Positions 8,061 through 16,574 of a stretch of 42,672 bases of DNA are shown piece after piece. The stretch is from assembly GCA_020722565.1 (NCBI GenBank), contig DYKO01000010.1, forward strand, positions 1-42,672, in the 5' to 3' direction. Both the position numbers and the translations under genes were made by a program. Under the pieces are notes generated by a model that did not search any database, had not been told where the DNA came from, and saw nothing but the letters and a program-made list of their open reading frames with translations. Origin of the DNA: Rikenella microfusus (lineage in GTDB: Bacteria; Bacteroidota; Bacteroidia; Bacteroidales; Tenuifilaceae). Each line of letters opens with the position of its first letter. Positions within the stretch are counted from its first letter, which is position 1.

Positions 8061-9458
8061 CTACTCCTTTACAATTTTACCAATCAATGTGGCAGGGGTA
8101 CAACCGGTTACCACAATATATACATATTCGCCAATGCTATGGCTCCCACGTGGGAAAACCACAACCTTGTTCTGGGAGGTTCTACCATAAAACTCATCTC
8201 TCGATTTTTTGGACTCCCCCTCAATTAGCACCTCAAACCGTTTACCTATATCGGCCTCTTTGCTTTGCTGAGAAAGTTTGCCCTGCAGCTCTATTATTCC
8301 CGTCAAGCGTCGAGTTTTAACTTCGTCGGGAACGTCATCACTTAAATGACGTGCTGCTTTTGTATTTGGACGCTCCGAATACTTGAACATGAAGGCAAAA
8401 TCGAAACCTACCTCGCTCATCAGGCTTAAGGTCATATCATGATCGACCTCCGTTTCGGTGCAGAAACCCGTAATTATATCGGTCGATATGGCACAATCTG
8501 GGAGTATTCGTCGAATAGCATTTATTCGATTTAAATAATCCTCTCGGGTATACTTCCTGTTCATCAGCTGCAAAATACGGGTTGAACCCGATTGAACAGG
8601 AAGATGTATATGATTACTAATATTTTCATACATGGCCATGGTGTAGAGAACCTCATCGGTTAAATCCTTGGGATGAGATGTTGAAAAACGAACACGCAAA
8701 CGGGGATCAACCAGGGCAACCATTTCCAATAAATCTGAAAAGTTTACTTTATGCTTCAACAGCCCTTTCTGTTCCTCCCAATAGTATGAGTTGACATTCT
8801 GCCCCAGAAGAGTAACCTCGCGGTAACCGGCACTAACCAGTTCCTGAACCTCACGTACAATAGAATGCGGATCGCGGCTGCGTTCAGGCCCACGCGTATA
8901 GGGAACAACGCAGTAGGAGCACATATTGTTGCATCCTCGCATAATGGAAACAAAGGCCGAAACACCATTTTTATCGAGCCTTAGAGGACTGATATCGGCA
9001 TAGGTTTCCTCTCTCGAAAGCAGCACGTTTATCCCCTTTTGTCCCTCCTCAGCTGCGCGGAGCAATACGGGAAGTTCACGGTAGGCATCGGGGCCAACAA
9101 CTAAATCAACCACCTTCTTTTCCTCAAGTAGCCGATCTTTCAGTCGTTCGGCCATGCATCCCAACACACCAACAATCACCGAAGGTTTGCCCTTTTTATA
9201 TTGCCCAAACAAATCGATACGGCCAAAAACTCGGGTTTCGGCATTCTCACGAATGGCACAAGTGTTAATCAAAATAGCATCAGCCTCATCCAACTTGCTG
9301 GTTATGGCATAACCATTTGCTATGAGTATCGAGGCCACAACCTCGCTATCGTTAACATTCATCTGGCAACCGTAGGTTTCTATGTAAACCTTAGCCCTAT
9401 CAGCGCCACCAGTAACCATATTTTCAAAGATATTAGCGTCGTCGGCGTTAAAATCCAT
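8061..9458 (-). CDS. miaB: tRNA-2-methylthio-N6-dimethylallyladenosine synthase MiaB
   Basis: A 465-aa radical-SAM methylthiotransferase that adds a methylthio group to i6A37 of tRNAs reading UNN codons. All six cluster cysteines are visible: C31 (YGCQMN), C67 (NTCAIRENA), C101 (GCMAERL) for the auxiliary cluster, and C176/C180/C183 in [17 protein letters not shown] for the radical-SAM cluster. A C-terminal TRAM domain (about 395-465) is present. VPYTRG and length fit MiaB rather than MtaB or RimO. It is divergent from yebC, and a TAAGTTTG sits just before its ATG. Confidence 0.96.
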   Translation of the reverse strand: MDFNADDANIFENMVTGGADRAKVYIETYGCQMNVNDSEVVASILIANGYAITSKLDEADAILINTCAIRENAETRVFGRIDLFGQYKKGKPSVIVGVLGCMAERLKDRLLEEKKVVDLVVGPDAYRELPVLLRAAEEGQKGINVLLSREETYADISPLRLDKNGVSAFVSIMRGCNNMCSYCVVPYTRGPERSRDPHSIVREVQELVSAGYREVTLLGQNVNSYYWEEQKGLLKHKVNFSDLLEMVALVDPRLRVRFSTSHPKDLTDEVLYTMAMYENISNHIHLPVQSGSTRILQLMNRKYTREDYLNRINAIRRILPDCAISTDIITGFCTETEVDHDMTLSLMSEVGFDFAFMFKYSERPNTKAARHLSDDVPDEVKTRRLTGIIELQGKLSQQSKEADIGKRFEVLIEGESKKSRDEFYGRTSQNKVVVFPRGSHSIGEYVYIVVTGCTPATLIGKIVKE

Positions 9459-9474
9459 CTTTTAAATTTTTCTG

Positions 9475-9482
9475 CAAACTTA
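9475..9482 (-). promoter_or_regulatory. -7 element of the miaB promoter
   Basis: Minus-strand TAAGTTTG matches TAnnTTTG and lies 17 bp before the miaB ATG. No TTG is found at the expected -33 distance, so only the -7 half is supported. Confidence 0.45.
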
Positions 9483-9542
9483 CATAATTAACCATTAACT
9501 ACCGACGTGGTGCTAAATGATACTAATCAATTTGTCCGAAAT

Positions 9543-9573
9543 TTTGATAACCTTAAGATTCTCGTTAAATTTG
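9543..9573 (+). promoter_or_regulatory. Promoter of yebC
   Basis: TTTTG (TTG at 9544-9546), 19 bp, then TAAATTTG (9566-9573) is a full match to the Bacteroidota vegetative promoter. Transcription would begin near 9580, giving a leader of about 17 nt before ATG 9597. This rules out the upstream in-frame GTG at 9507 as the start. Confidence 0.72.
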
Positions 9574-9596
9574 CGAAATTAAGTAAAACAACGGTT

Positions 9597-10343
9597 ATGA
9601 GTGGACACAATAAATGGTCGACAATTAAACGCAAAAAGGGGGCTTTAGACGCCAAGCGTTCCAAGGAATTTTCAAGAATAATAAAGGAAATAACAGTTGC
9701 TGTTAAGGAAAGTGGCGCTGATCCTGAAGGAAACCCAAGGCTAAGGCTAGCCATAAACAACGCCAAGGGTGTAAATATGCCCAAGGAAAACATTCTTAGG
9801 GCAATATCAAAAGCGGAAAAAGATCCGGAAAATTTACAGGAGCTCACTTTTGAAGGCTATGGTCCTGGAGGGATTGCTATTTTTATTGAATGCCTAACCG
9901 ATAACAACAACCGAACCATTAGCGCCGTTCGTTCAACCCTTACCAAAAAGGGGGGCAACCTAGGAACCAATGGCTCACTCTCGTTCCTGTTCAGCCGTAA
10001 GGGAGTATTCACCATTGCCAAGGATAAGATAAATATGGATGTGGTGGAACTGGACCTAATTGATGCCGGGGCTCAAAACATTGAAGACAACGGCGATTTC
10101 TATGTGGTAACCACTGAAATGGAGGATTTTGGCAGAATGAACAAGAAACTCGAAGAACTCAACATTGAGGTGGAAAATGCCAGCCTGCAAAGAATACCCA
10201 ACGATTTTAAAAACGTTGATAAGGAGACCGCACTAAAATTCCTGAAACTGGTAGACGAACTGGAAGATAACGAAGATGTTCAAAACGTTTACCACAACCT
10301 GGAGCTTACCGATGAGGTAATGGCTGCCATGGATAACGATTAA
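9597..10343 (+). CDS. yebC: YebC/PmpR-family transcription/translation factor
   Basis: A 248-aa member of the YebC/TACO1 family, which binds DNA as a regulator in some bacteria and helps ribosomes through difficult sequences such as polyproline in others. The N-terminus MSGHNKWSTIKRKKGALDAKRSKEF-type signature is unmistakable (only part is quoted here: SGHNKWSTIKRKKG). EGYGPGGIAIFIECLTDN follows at about residue 85. A reading frame open from GTG 9507 would add 30 residues, but the family N-terminus, the ATG at 9597 and the promoter at 9543-9573 all support the shorter form. Single gene with its own terminator. Confidence 0.95.
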   Translation: MSGHNKWSTIKRKKGALDAKRSKEFSRIIKEITVAVKESGADPEGNPRLRLAINNAKGVNMPKENILRAISKAEKDPENLQELTFEGYGPGGIAIFIECLTDNNNRTISAVRSTLTKKGGNLGTNGSLSFLFSRKGVFTIAKDKINMDVVELDLIDAGAQNIEDNGDFYVVTTEMEDFGRMNKKLEELNIEVENASLQRIPNDFKNVDKETALKFLKLVDELEDNEDVQNVYHNLELTDEVMAAMDND

Positions 10344-10372
10344 TTGTAGCAACCCTTACCTTCAATTCTATC

Positions 10373-10396
10373 CCCCCGTTCAAAGCGGGGGATTTT
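10373..10396 (+). terminator. Intrinsic terminator after yebC
   Basis: CCCCCG (10373-10378) pairs with CGGGGG (10386-10391) around a 7-nt loop, followed by ATTTTATT. It lies 30 bp after the yebC stop. Confidence 0.8.
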
Positions 10397-10538
10397 ATTA
10401 ACATAAATTATCCTGATTTAAGGATGCCAGCCTTGCGTATTTGGAACGTTGTTTGTTTCTTTACCATTATGTAAACCCTCCAATATGAAAGAATAATTTA
10501 TTGTAAATCTTTGTCTATCTTTAAATATCATTATTAAT

Positions 10539-11057
10539 ATGAAAGTTTATAAAGTATTACTTTCCCTACTCCTGGCTACTGCTCTTTCAGGTTGCGGCAA
10601 GTATGATGAACTGGTTATTCATGGCGTTAAGGATTACCGCCTACGAGGGATAAAGGATGGTGTAATATACCTCTCATTAATATTTGATATTGATAATCCC
10701 AACCGAAAAAATATCACCATAAATCATATAGAGTTTAAAGCCTGGCTTAATAACAGAGAATTTGGGAAGTTACGAAATAGCGAGAAAATAAAGATAGAGA
10801 GCAAAACCCGAAAAAACTACGAGGTTCCCATTGAACTGGTTCTCCGAACCCCAGCCGATGCTTTTAAACTTATTGGTGCAGGGAAAAATCTACTAAACGA
10901 AATTACAGTGGAGGGATATATTAAAGGGGGACGATTCCCTGTAACCAAAAAAATATCCATACCCAAACAATCGCTGAACGACTTGATGAATTCGGCACAA
11001 AGCAAATTTGCTATTAAAGATACCCTTTCGGCTGAGCAATCTAAAGCAATGCCTTGA
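10539..11057 (+). CDS. LEA2-type lipoprotein
   Basis: A 172-aa predicted lipoprotein with a signal peptide ending in ALSGC (Cys19). The mature part resembles the LEA14/WHy (LEA type 2) beta-sandwich: a run starting VKDYRLRGIKDGVIYLSLIFDIDNPNRKNITI, with the diagnostic DIDNPN segment near residue 57, then KIKIESKTRKNYEVPIELVL. Such proteins are widespread in Bacteroidota and are thought to bind hydrophobic or membrane-stress partners, but the function is not established. It stands alone between the yebC terminator and a 258-bp gap. The quoted domain assignment rests on motif pattern only. Confidence 0.82.
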   Translation: MKVYKVLLSLLLATALSGCGKYDELVIHGVKDYRLRGIKDGVIYLSLIFDIDNPNRKNITINHIEFKAWLNNREFGKLRNSEKIKIESKTRKNYEVPIELVLRTPADAFKLIGAGKNLLNEITVEGYIKGGRFPVTKKISIPKQSLNDLMNSAQSKFAIKDTLSAEQSKAMP

Positions 11058-11315
11058 TGAAACTTTTTGTTAAATTTGCAGGGTAAAATTTTTCAAAGTT
11101 AGCGCATAAACACACATCTACTAATCACCCTACAAATAGTAAGGGTTTAAAACGATTTTTCAGAAATGATTAATAAGATGGTAGATTTAAATTGACTAAT
11201 TTGAATACTATGTTTATACCATAACAAATGATAAGCCCCTAAGAACAGTAAAGCCGCTCAAGAAAAAATAAATAAATAAAAATTTGAAAACAACGTATAT
11301 AAATTTCCTGAAGGT
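11058..11315. other. Intergenic gap before the SPOR-like gene
   Basis: These 258 bp contain no supported gene. A TAAATTTG (11071-11078) matches a -7 element but has no properly spaced TTG. The downstream gene at 11316 must have its promoter in this gap or be read from upstream. No clear hairpin is seen. Confidence 0.4.
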
Positions 11316-11780
11316 ATGAAAAAGATTATCCTGATACTTCTCCCCACGCTCCTATCGGGTTTTGGATTGATAGCACAAAATTCCAATCCCCCAGATGATA
11401 TACCTATTATTAATCAGCTTCAGAAAATCATTCCCCAACAAGGAAGGGTTTCAATAAACGAGGATCAAAACATTGTTCAACTTCACAACATAAGATATCT
11501 TCAAAACGCAAAGGCTCCCGGAATGGATGGATTCAGAATAAGAATTTTTTTTGAACTGGGCCAGTTTGCAAGAAAAAATTCCGAAGACGTTATGCGGAGT
11601 TTTATGGAAAAATACAACGGAATCCCCGTTTACCAAAGCTACCAAAACCCATACTGGAAAATTTCTGTTGGCGATTTCAGAAATCGCGAAAGCGCCCTAA
11701 AACTTTACTACGAATTACTTAAGGATTACCCAAAAGCTTTTATTATACCCGAACGAATTAACTTTCCACCAATAGAGTAA
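11316..11780 (+). CDS. Secreted SPOR-like domain protein
   Basis: A 154-aa exported protein with an N-terminal signal peptide (cleavage near GLIAQ-NS, residue 21). The C-terminal 75 residues look like a SPOR domain: GFRIRIFFELGQ, about 35 residues of helix-strand, then YWKISVGDFRNRESALKLYYELLKD, with the typical V-G-x-F/Y-R motif. SPOR domains bind denuded peptidoglycan glycan strands, often at division sites. It lies 2 bp before the transketolase N-subunit gene, so the two are co-transcribed although the functions look unrelated. Confidence 0.82.
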   Translation: MKKIILILLPTLLSGFGLIAQNSNPPDDIPIINQLQKIIPQQGRVSINEDQNIVQLHNIRYLQNAKAPGMDGFRIRIFFELGQFARKNSEDVMRSFMEKYNGIPVYQSYQNPYWKISVGDFRNRESALKLYYELLKDYPKAFIIPERINFPPIE

Positions 11781-11782
11781 CA

Positions 11783-12631
11783 ATGCAAACCGCCGTGTTG
11801 AAGCAGCTAGAGAGGACCTCGTTAAACATCCGCAGGGATGTGATACGAAGTCTCGCAGCTGCAGGATCGGGGCATCTGGGAGGTTCCCTTGGGTTAGCTG
11901 ATATTTTCAACGTTTTGTACTTTCACGTACTTAGACATAAACCAGACCAACCCAACTGGCCCGAACGCGACCGTTTAGTACTTTCAATAGGCCATGTTGC
12001 ACCGGTTCTCTATGCTGCTCTTGCCAATGCTGGCTATTTTAATAGTAAAGAGCTACTAACGCTTCGTAGGTTTGGATCAAGGCTCCAGGGACACCCCGGG
12101 CGCGATCACGGGTTACCGGGAATAGAACTTTCAGCAGGCTCACTTGGTCAAGGACTCTCCGTAGCCGTGGGTATGGCGTTAAGTGCTAAAATTGATAACG
12201 CAAGTTGGCAGGTTTACTGTGTCAACGGCGATGGCGAACTTCAGGAGGGTTCCATCTGGGAAGCAGCCATGAGCGCTGCTCATTACCATTTAGATAATAT
12301 TACTGCCATTGTTGACCGGAATTACTGCCAAATAGATGGCCCCACTCATAAAGTAATGGAACTGGAACCCTTGGCGCAAAAATGGGAAGCCTTTGGATGG
12401 CAGGTGTTTGAATGTAACGGCAATAGCATTCCCGATCTTGTAAAGAATTTTGAGAAGACCGCTAATTACAGAGGAAAGCCAAAAGTAGTACTGGCCTATA
12501 CCAAAATGGGTTTTGGTGTTAAAAGTATTGAGGGCGACTACCGTTGGCATGGTAAGGCGCCAAACGAAAGAGAAGCAAAAGAGTTCCTAATCGAACTTGA
12601 AAATCATTACAAGTTTTTAATCAATGAATGA
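11783..12631 (+). CDS. Transketolase, N-terminal (ThDP-binding) subunit
   Basis: A 282-aa half transketolase carrying the thiamine diphosphate/Mg-binding domain, with GSGHLGGSLG near residue 30 and the ThDP motif GDGELQEGSIWEAAMSAAH ending in an Asn (LDNITAIVDRN) near 152-180. Together with the next gene it would form the complete enzyme that moves two-carbon ketol units in the pentose phosphate pathway. Split transketolases are common in anaerobes and archaea, while many Bacteroidota also have a full-length Tkt elsewhere. The 3' end overlaps the C-subunit gene by 8 bp, implying coupled synthesis of the two subunits. Confidence 0.94.
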   Translation: MQTAVLKQLERTSLNIRRDVIRSLAAAGSGHLGGSLGLADIFNVLYFHVLRHKPDQPNWPERDRLVLSIGHVAPVLYAALANAGYFNSKELLTLRRFGSRLQGHPGRDHGLPGIELSAGSLGQGLSVAVGMALSAKIDNASWQVYCVNGDGELQEGSIWEAAMSAAHYHLDNITAIVDRNYCQIDGPTHKVMELEPLAQKWEAFGWQVFECNGNSIPDLVKNFEKTANYRGKPKVVLAYTKMGFGVKSIEGDYRWHGKAPNEREAKEFLIELENHYKFLINE

Positions 12632-13592
12632 ATTTGTTAATCAAGGCGATAAGGCAACGCGACTGGGTTTTGGCGAAGGTATTGCAGAAGCGGGAGATTT
12701 ATTCCCTAATTTGATTGTTTTGGGTGCCGATATTACTTCATCAGTCGGGCTGAATTTGTTTGCCGAAAAATACCCCAATCGATTTTTCTCCTTCGGTATT
12801 GCCGAACAAAATATTGCTGCCGTAGCGGCAGGTCTTGCCCTCACAGGCAAGATACCCGTTTTTTCAACCTACGGTGTATTTGCAGCATTAAGGGCAGCTG
12901 ACCAAATCCGGATTTCAATCTGCTACAATAATGCTAAGGTAATAATAGGCGGAGCCCATGCCGGCATATCGGTAGGTCCCGATGGAGCCACACATCAGGC
13001 TCTTGAGGATATAGCAGCTATACGTGCCCTACCCAACATTACCCTGCTTTCACCCTGCGATGCCAATCAGGCTAAAGCTGCCTCCTTAGCTGCCATTTCC
13101 CAAATCGATGGCCCGGTTTACATCCGTTTCGGACGGGAACCAGTTCCCAACTTCACCAAACCCGAGCAGAAATTTACTATCGGAAAGGGAGAAATTCTTA
13201 CCGATGGCAACGATGTAGCTCTGATAGCCACCGGGCATATGGTTTGGGAAGCCATTAATGCCGCAGGCATACTAAAAAAGAATGGTGTAAGCGCCATGGT
13301 GGTTAACATATCTACCATAAAGCCCATCGACAAGGAGCTGCTTGTTCGCGTAGCTCATAAAACACGCAAAGTTATTACAATTGAAGAGCACCAAATTCAT
13401 GGGGGCCTGGGCAGCACGGTTGCCGAAGTACTTAGTCAGGCATTTCCTGTACCCATGAAAATTATTGGAATACCCGATTGTTTTGGTGAATCGGGAACTC
13501 CTGCTGAACTGTTTGAAAAGTATGGATTAAACGCCAAGGCTATTGCTAAGCAAACAATTTCAGCATTACAACATTTTGATGATTTGATTTGA
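12624..13592 (+). CDS. Transketolase, C-terminal subunit
   Basis: A 322-aa protein with the pyrimidine-binding domain (GIAEQNIAAVAAGLALTGKIPVF-type, about residues 57-79, with the catalytic Glu in AEQN) and the C-terminal transketolase domain (VITIEEHQIHGGLGSTVAEVL, about 252-272). It complements the N-terminal subunit encoded just upstream. A 1-deoxyxylulose-5-phosphate synthase would be one chain of about 620 aa and is therefore excluded. The gene overlaps the N-subunit by 8 bp and is followed after 38 bp by the PurF-like gene. Confidence 0.94.
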   Translation: MNEFVNQGDKATRLGFGEGIAEAGDLFPNLIVLGADITSSVGLNLFAEKYPNRFFSFGIAEQNIAAVAAGLALTGKIPVFSTYGVFAALRAADQIRISICYNNAKVIIGGAHAGISVGPDGATHQALEDIAAIRALPNITLLSPCDANQAKAASLAAISQIDGPVYIRFGREPVPNFTKPEQKFTIGKGEILTDGNDVALIATGHMVWEAINAAGILKKNGVSAMVVNISTIKPIDKELLVRVAHKTRKVITIEEHQIHGGLGSTVAEVLSQAFPVPMKIIGIPDCFGESGTPAELFEKYGLNAKAIAKQTISALQHFDDLI

Positions 13593-13630
13593 CATGTGTA
13601 ACCGGTCCTTATAATTGATAACTTGAAACT

Positions 13631-15529
13631 ATGAGCGAGCAGATTAAACACGAATGCGGAATTGCCCTAATCAGATTACTTAAGCCACTGGAGTACTATC
13701 AACTTAAATATGGCACCTGGCGCTACGGTCTTCATAGGCTCTACCTACTCATGGAAAAACAACATAACCGTGGACAGGATGGTGCCGGTCTTGCAACAAT
13801 AAAATTCGATCTGGCTCCGGGGAAAAAATATATCGACCGGGAACGTTCCAACTCATCATCTCCCATAAAAGACATCTTTGACACTGTAAATAAGGGGATT
13901 GTCTGTTCTGCAACAAAAGGCGAGCTAATTAATAACCCCAATTGGGCAAAAGAAAACATCCCTTTTGCGGGAGAGCTTTTCTTAGGACACTTGAGATATG
14001 GAACCTTTGGAAACAACTCCATTGATTACGTTCATCCCGTAATGCGCGACAACAACTGGAAATCGCGAACCCTTGTGCTCGCCGGCAATTTTAATATGAC
14101 TAACGTAGATGAACTTTTTAAAAAATTGGTAGATATTGGCCAGCATCCGCGCGATTACTCCGATACCGTTACGGTTTTGGAAAAAATAGGCCATTTCCTT
14201 GACGAAGAAAACCAGCAGCTCTTTCGTCAGTATAAAAACGAGGGCTATAACAATATTGAAATTAGTAAGTTAATTGCCGAAAATATCAACCTTGCTAGAA
14301 TACTACAATCGGCTACAAAGGATTTTGACGGGGGCTATGCTATAGCAGGCCTTATAGGACACGGTGATGCCTTTGTGGTTCGTGATCCATGGGGCATACG
14401 TCCGGCCTTCTACTTTGCCAATGATGAAATTGTAGCGATAGCATCGGAACGTCCTGTAATTCAAACCGTACTCAATGTTGCTACCGATCAGGTTAATGAA
14501 ATCAAGCCCGGTTATGCACTAATCATCAAAAGAAACGGAAGTGTTCAACACGATGAAATTCGAATACCACAAACCCAAAAATCCTGCTCATTCGAGCGAA
14601 TATACTTTTCCCGTGGCACCGATAGGGATATTTACCAAGAACGCAAACGCCTTGGCGAACTCCTTACCCCTGCTATTCTGAAAGCCATAAATTATGACTA
14701 TGCCAATACAGTATTCTCCTATATACCCAACACTGCCGAAACAGCATTTTTGGGTATGGTCAAAGGTATTGAGGACTACATTAAAACTGAAAAAAAGAAG
14801 AAAATTCTGGAAAAGGGGGCTGCTCTGTCTGAAACCGACCTGGATGAAATTATCTACACTCGTCTCAGGGTTGAAAAGATTGCCGTTAAGGACGTTAAGC
14901 TACGTACCTTTATTTCACAGGATAAGGGCCGCGAAGACCTTGTGGGACACGTTTACGATATAACCTATGGGACCCTACGTCCTGGTATTGACAATTTGGT
15001 AGTGATCGACGATTCAATTGTGCGTGGCACCACACTAAAGGAAAGTATTCTTCGAATCCTTGATCGGCTCCAACCGGCCAGCATCATTGTGGTATCGTCT
15101 TCACCACAAATCCGATACCCTGACTGCTACGGCATTGATATGGCCAAACTGGGTGATTTTGTTGCCTTCAGGGCTGCAATTGAGCTACTTAAAGAAAACA
15201 ATCAGGAAAGTGTTATCAATAGCGTTTACCGCAAATGTAAGGAACAACAGAACCTTCCCAAAGAAGAGATAATTAACTACGTTAAGGAGATATATAGGCC
15301 CTTTACCGATGATCAAATTGCCGATAAAATTGCTCAGCTACTAACCCCAAAAGAGGTTAAGGCCAAAGTAAAAATTGTTTACCAATCTATCGAAAACCTG
15401 CATAAGGCTTGCCCCAATGATCTTGGTGACTGGTACTTCACCGGCGATTATCCAACCCCAGGTGGTAACCGTGTGGTAAATAATTCATTTATAAATTTTA
15501 TTGAGGGCAGAAACCAACGGGCATACTAA
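13631..15529 (+). CDS. purF: Amidophosphoribosyltransferase, long Bacteroidota form
   Basis: A 632-aa class II glutamine amidotransferase/phosphoribosyltransferase. MSEQIKHE precedes Cys9 (CGIAL), the expected nucleophile after removal of an 8-residue propeptide, as in Bacillus PurF. NRGQDGAG (about 47-54) and GHLRYGTFG (about 118) are glutaminase motifs. The PRPP loop VVIDDSIVRGTTLK is near 456-469. It is about 150 residues longer than ordinary PurF, with extra sequence between the domains and at the C-terminus. The usual P-x-P-D-S-G segment is replaced by SYIPNTAETA, although RTFI is kept. It may be the purine enzyme itself or a second paralogue. Confidence 0.85.
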   Translation: MSEQIKHECGIALIRLLKPLEYYQLKYGTWRYGLHRLYLLMEKQHNRGQDGAGLATIKFDLAPGKKYIDRERSNSSSPIKDIFDTVNKGIVCSATKGELINNPNWAKENIPFAGELFLGHLRYGTFGNNSIDYVHPVMRDNNWKSRTLVLAGNFNMTNVDELFKKLVDIGQHPRDYSDTVTVLEKIGHFLDEENQQLFRQYKNEGYNNIEISKLIAENINLARILQSATKDFDGGYAIAGLIGHGDAFVVRDPWGIRPAFYFANDEIVAIASERPVIQTVLNVATDQVNEIKPGYALIIKRNGSVQHDEIRIPQTQKSCSFERIYFSRGTDRDIYQERKRLGELLTPAILKAINYDYANTVFSYIPNTAETAFLGMVKGIEDYIKTEKKKKILEKGAALSETDLDEIIYTRLRVEKIAVKDVKLRTFISQDKGREDLVGHVYDITYGTLRPGIDNLVVIDDSIVRGTTLKESILRILDRLQPASIIVVSSSPQIRYPDCYGIDMAKLGDFVAFRAAIELLKENNQESVINSVYRKCKEQQNLPKEEIINYVKEIYRPFTDDQIADKIAQLLTPKEVKAKVKIVYQSIENLHKACPNDLGDWYFTGDYPTPGGNRVVNNSFINFIEGRNQRAY

Positions 15530-15536
15530 ACATAAA

Positions 15537-15562
15537 AAAGCCTGCAAAAAATTGCAGGCTTT
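15537..15562. terminator. Bidirectional terminator between purF and glsB
   Basis: An 11-bp perfect stem AAAGCCTGCAA / TTGCAGGCTTT with an AAAA loop has T-rich sequence on the plus-strand side and a run of T on the minus-strand side. It can end both the rightward purF operon and the leftward glsA-glsB operon. Confidence 0.88.
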
Positions 15563-15582
15563 ACTTTTTGTCCTAATCTCAA

Positions 15583-16548
15583 TTACGGTTTGTGTTTTTT
15601 AAGCAAACTTAAATGATACTTCTCCTTAAACTTTTTGATGAACGAAGCAATATGCCGTTCAACCTTATGCTGGTAAATATCGGGAATGGTAATTAGAATT
15701 GCGGTTTCCTCAACATCGCCAAAATACGGGTTAATTACAGTACCAAATACCTTCATCGAAGGGCTGAGGTTCATGTAGGAGTTAATTAAAGGTGGAATGC
15801 GTTCGCCAAATTCGCGAATTTTTTTGGAAAGAATTTTGTAATCCTCATCGTAACTCGAACCCGTGAAAGTCTGAGCCATTGCTTCTCTGTCAATGTTCAA
15901 CTCAATTGGATGAATAGGAGTAACCAGCCCCTCTGTATCCTTAAAATACTTTTCAAAAAAGTAGAGCAACATGTTTCGAGCCTCAACATTATAGGATCGA
16001 TACATGGTTACCTTGCCAAAGAAGTACTTAATGTGAGGGTTGAGCACAATAAGTGCACCCAGTCCGTCCCAAAGGTTATCGAGGGCATACAAACCCTTAC
16101 CTCCACGTGTAAGTGATTGATATCTGGGTTGAACAAATGAACGCCCCAGTTCAATCATCTGTGGCATGTACTCATTAACAAATTTATCTGAAAAGTTGAA
16201 TAAATGTTTAGTTGAAAGGTTAATTTCCTCCCCCTTTGTGGGGTCAACGCTATGGAAGCGGTAACCGCCTAGAATCTCCTTTTCATTGGGATCCCAAACT
16301 ATAAGCTGTTTATAGCAGTTCTCGCAGGGATCGTACTCATCAATATCAACCTCCTCACCGGTGCCACCGCCTGCTGAGCGGAATGTGAGCTCCCTCAACC
16401 TCCCCACTTCACGCATGAGATTGGGTGCATTTTGTGCCGTAAAAATGTACAACTCGTTGTTGGCGTTATTGGTTTGCCGAACCAATTTGTCAGGTGTCAG
16501 CTCCTGCACGAGCAATTCCCTATCAACCGGCTCAATAATCTGCTTCAT
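15583..16548 (-). CDS. glsB: GNAT-family N-acyltransferase for glycine/ornithine lipids (GlsB-like)
   Basis: A 321-aa protein of the hemolysin-like/OlsB acyltransferase family. Typical segments are LRELTFRSAGGGTGEEVDID (about 52-71), EKEILGGYRFH (about 92-102), MPQMIELGRSFVQPRYQ (about 128-144) and a central region with LDNLWDGLGALIVLNPHIKYFFGKVTMYRSY. In Bacteroides thetaiotaomicron the homologous GlsB transfers a 3-hydroxy fatty acid to the amino group of glycine, the first step of glycine-lipid synthesis. The adjacent glsA-type gene, 26 bp upstream in the same operon, strongly supports this. Whether the amino acid is glycine, ornithine or serine cannot be read from sequence. Confidence 0.85.
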   Translation of the reverse strand: MKQIIEPVDRELLVQELTPDKLVRQTNNANNELYIFTAQNAPNLMREVGRLRELTFRSAGGGTGEEVDIDEYDPCENCYKQLIVWDPNEKEILGGYRFHSVDPTKGEEINLSTKHLFNFSDKFVNEYMPQMIELGRSFVQPRYQSLTRGGKGLYALDNLWDGLGALIVLNPHIKYFFGKVTMYRSYNVEARNMLLYFFEKYFKDTEGLVTPIHPIELNIDREAMAQTFTGSSYDEDYKILSKKIREFGERIPPLINSYMNLSPSMKVFGTVINPYFGDVEETAILITIPDIYQHKVERHIASFIKKFKEKYHLSLLKKHKP

Positions 16549-16574
16549 AAAGAATATTTATTCTGTTGTTGAAA

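Noticed and set aside
9507-9596. 30-residue N-terminal extension of YebC from a GTG
   Set aside because: It precedes and spans the promoter and lacks family similarity; the canonical MSGHNKW start is at 9597.
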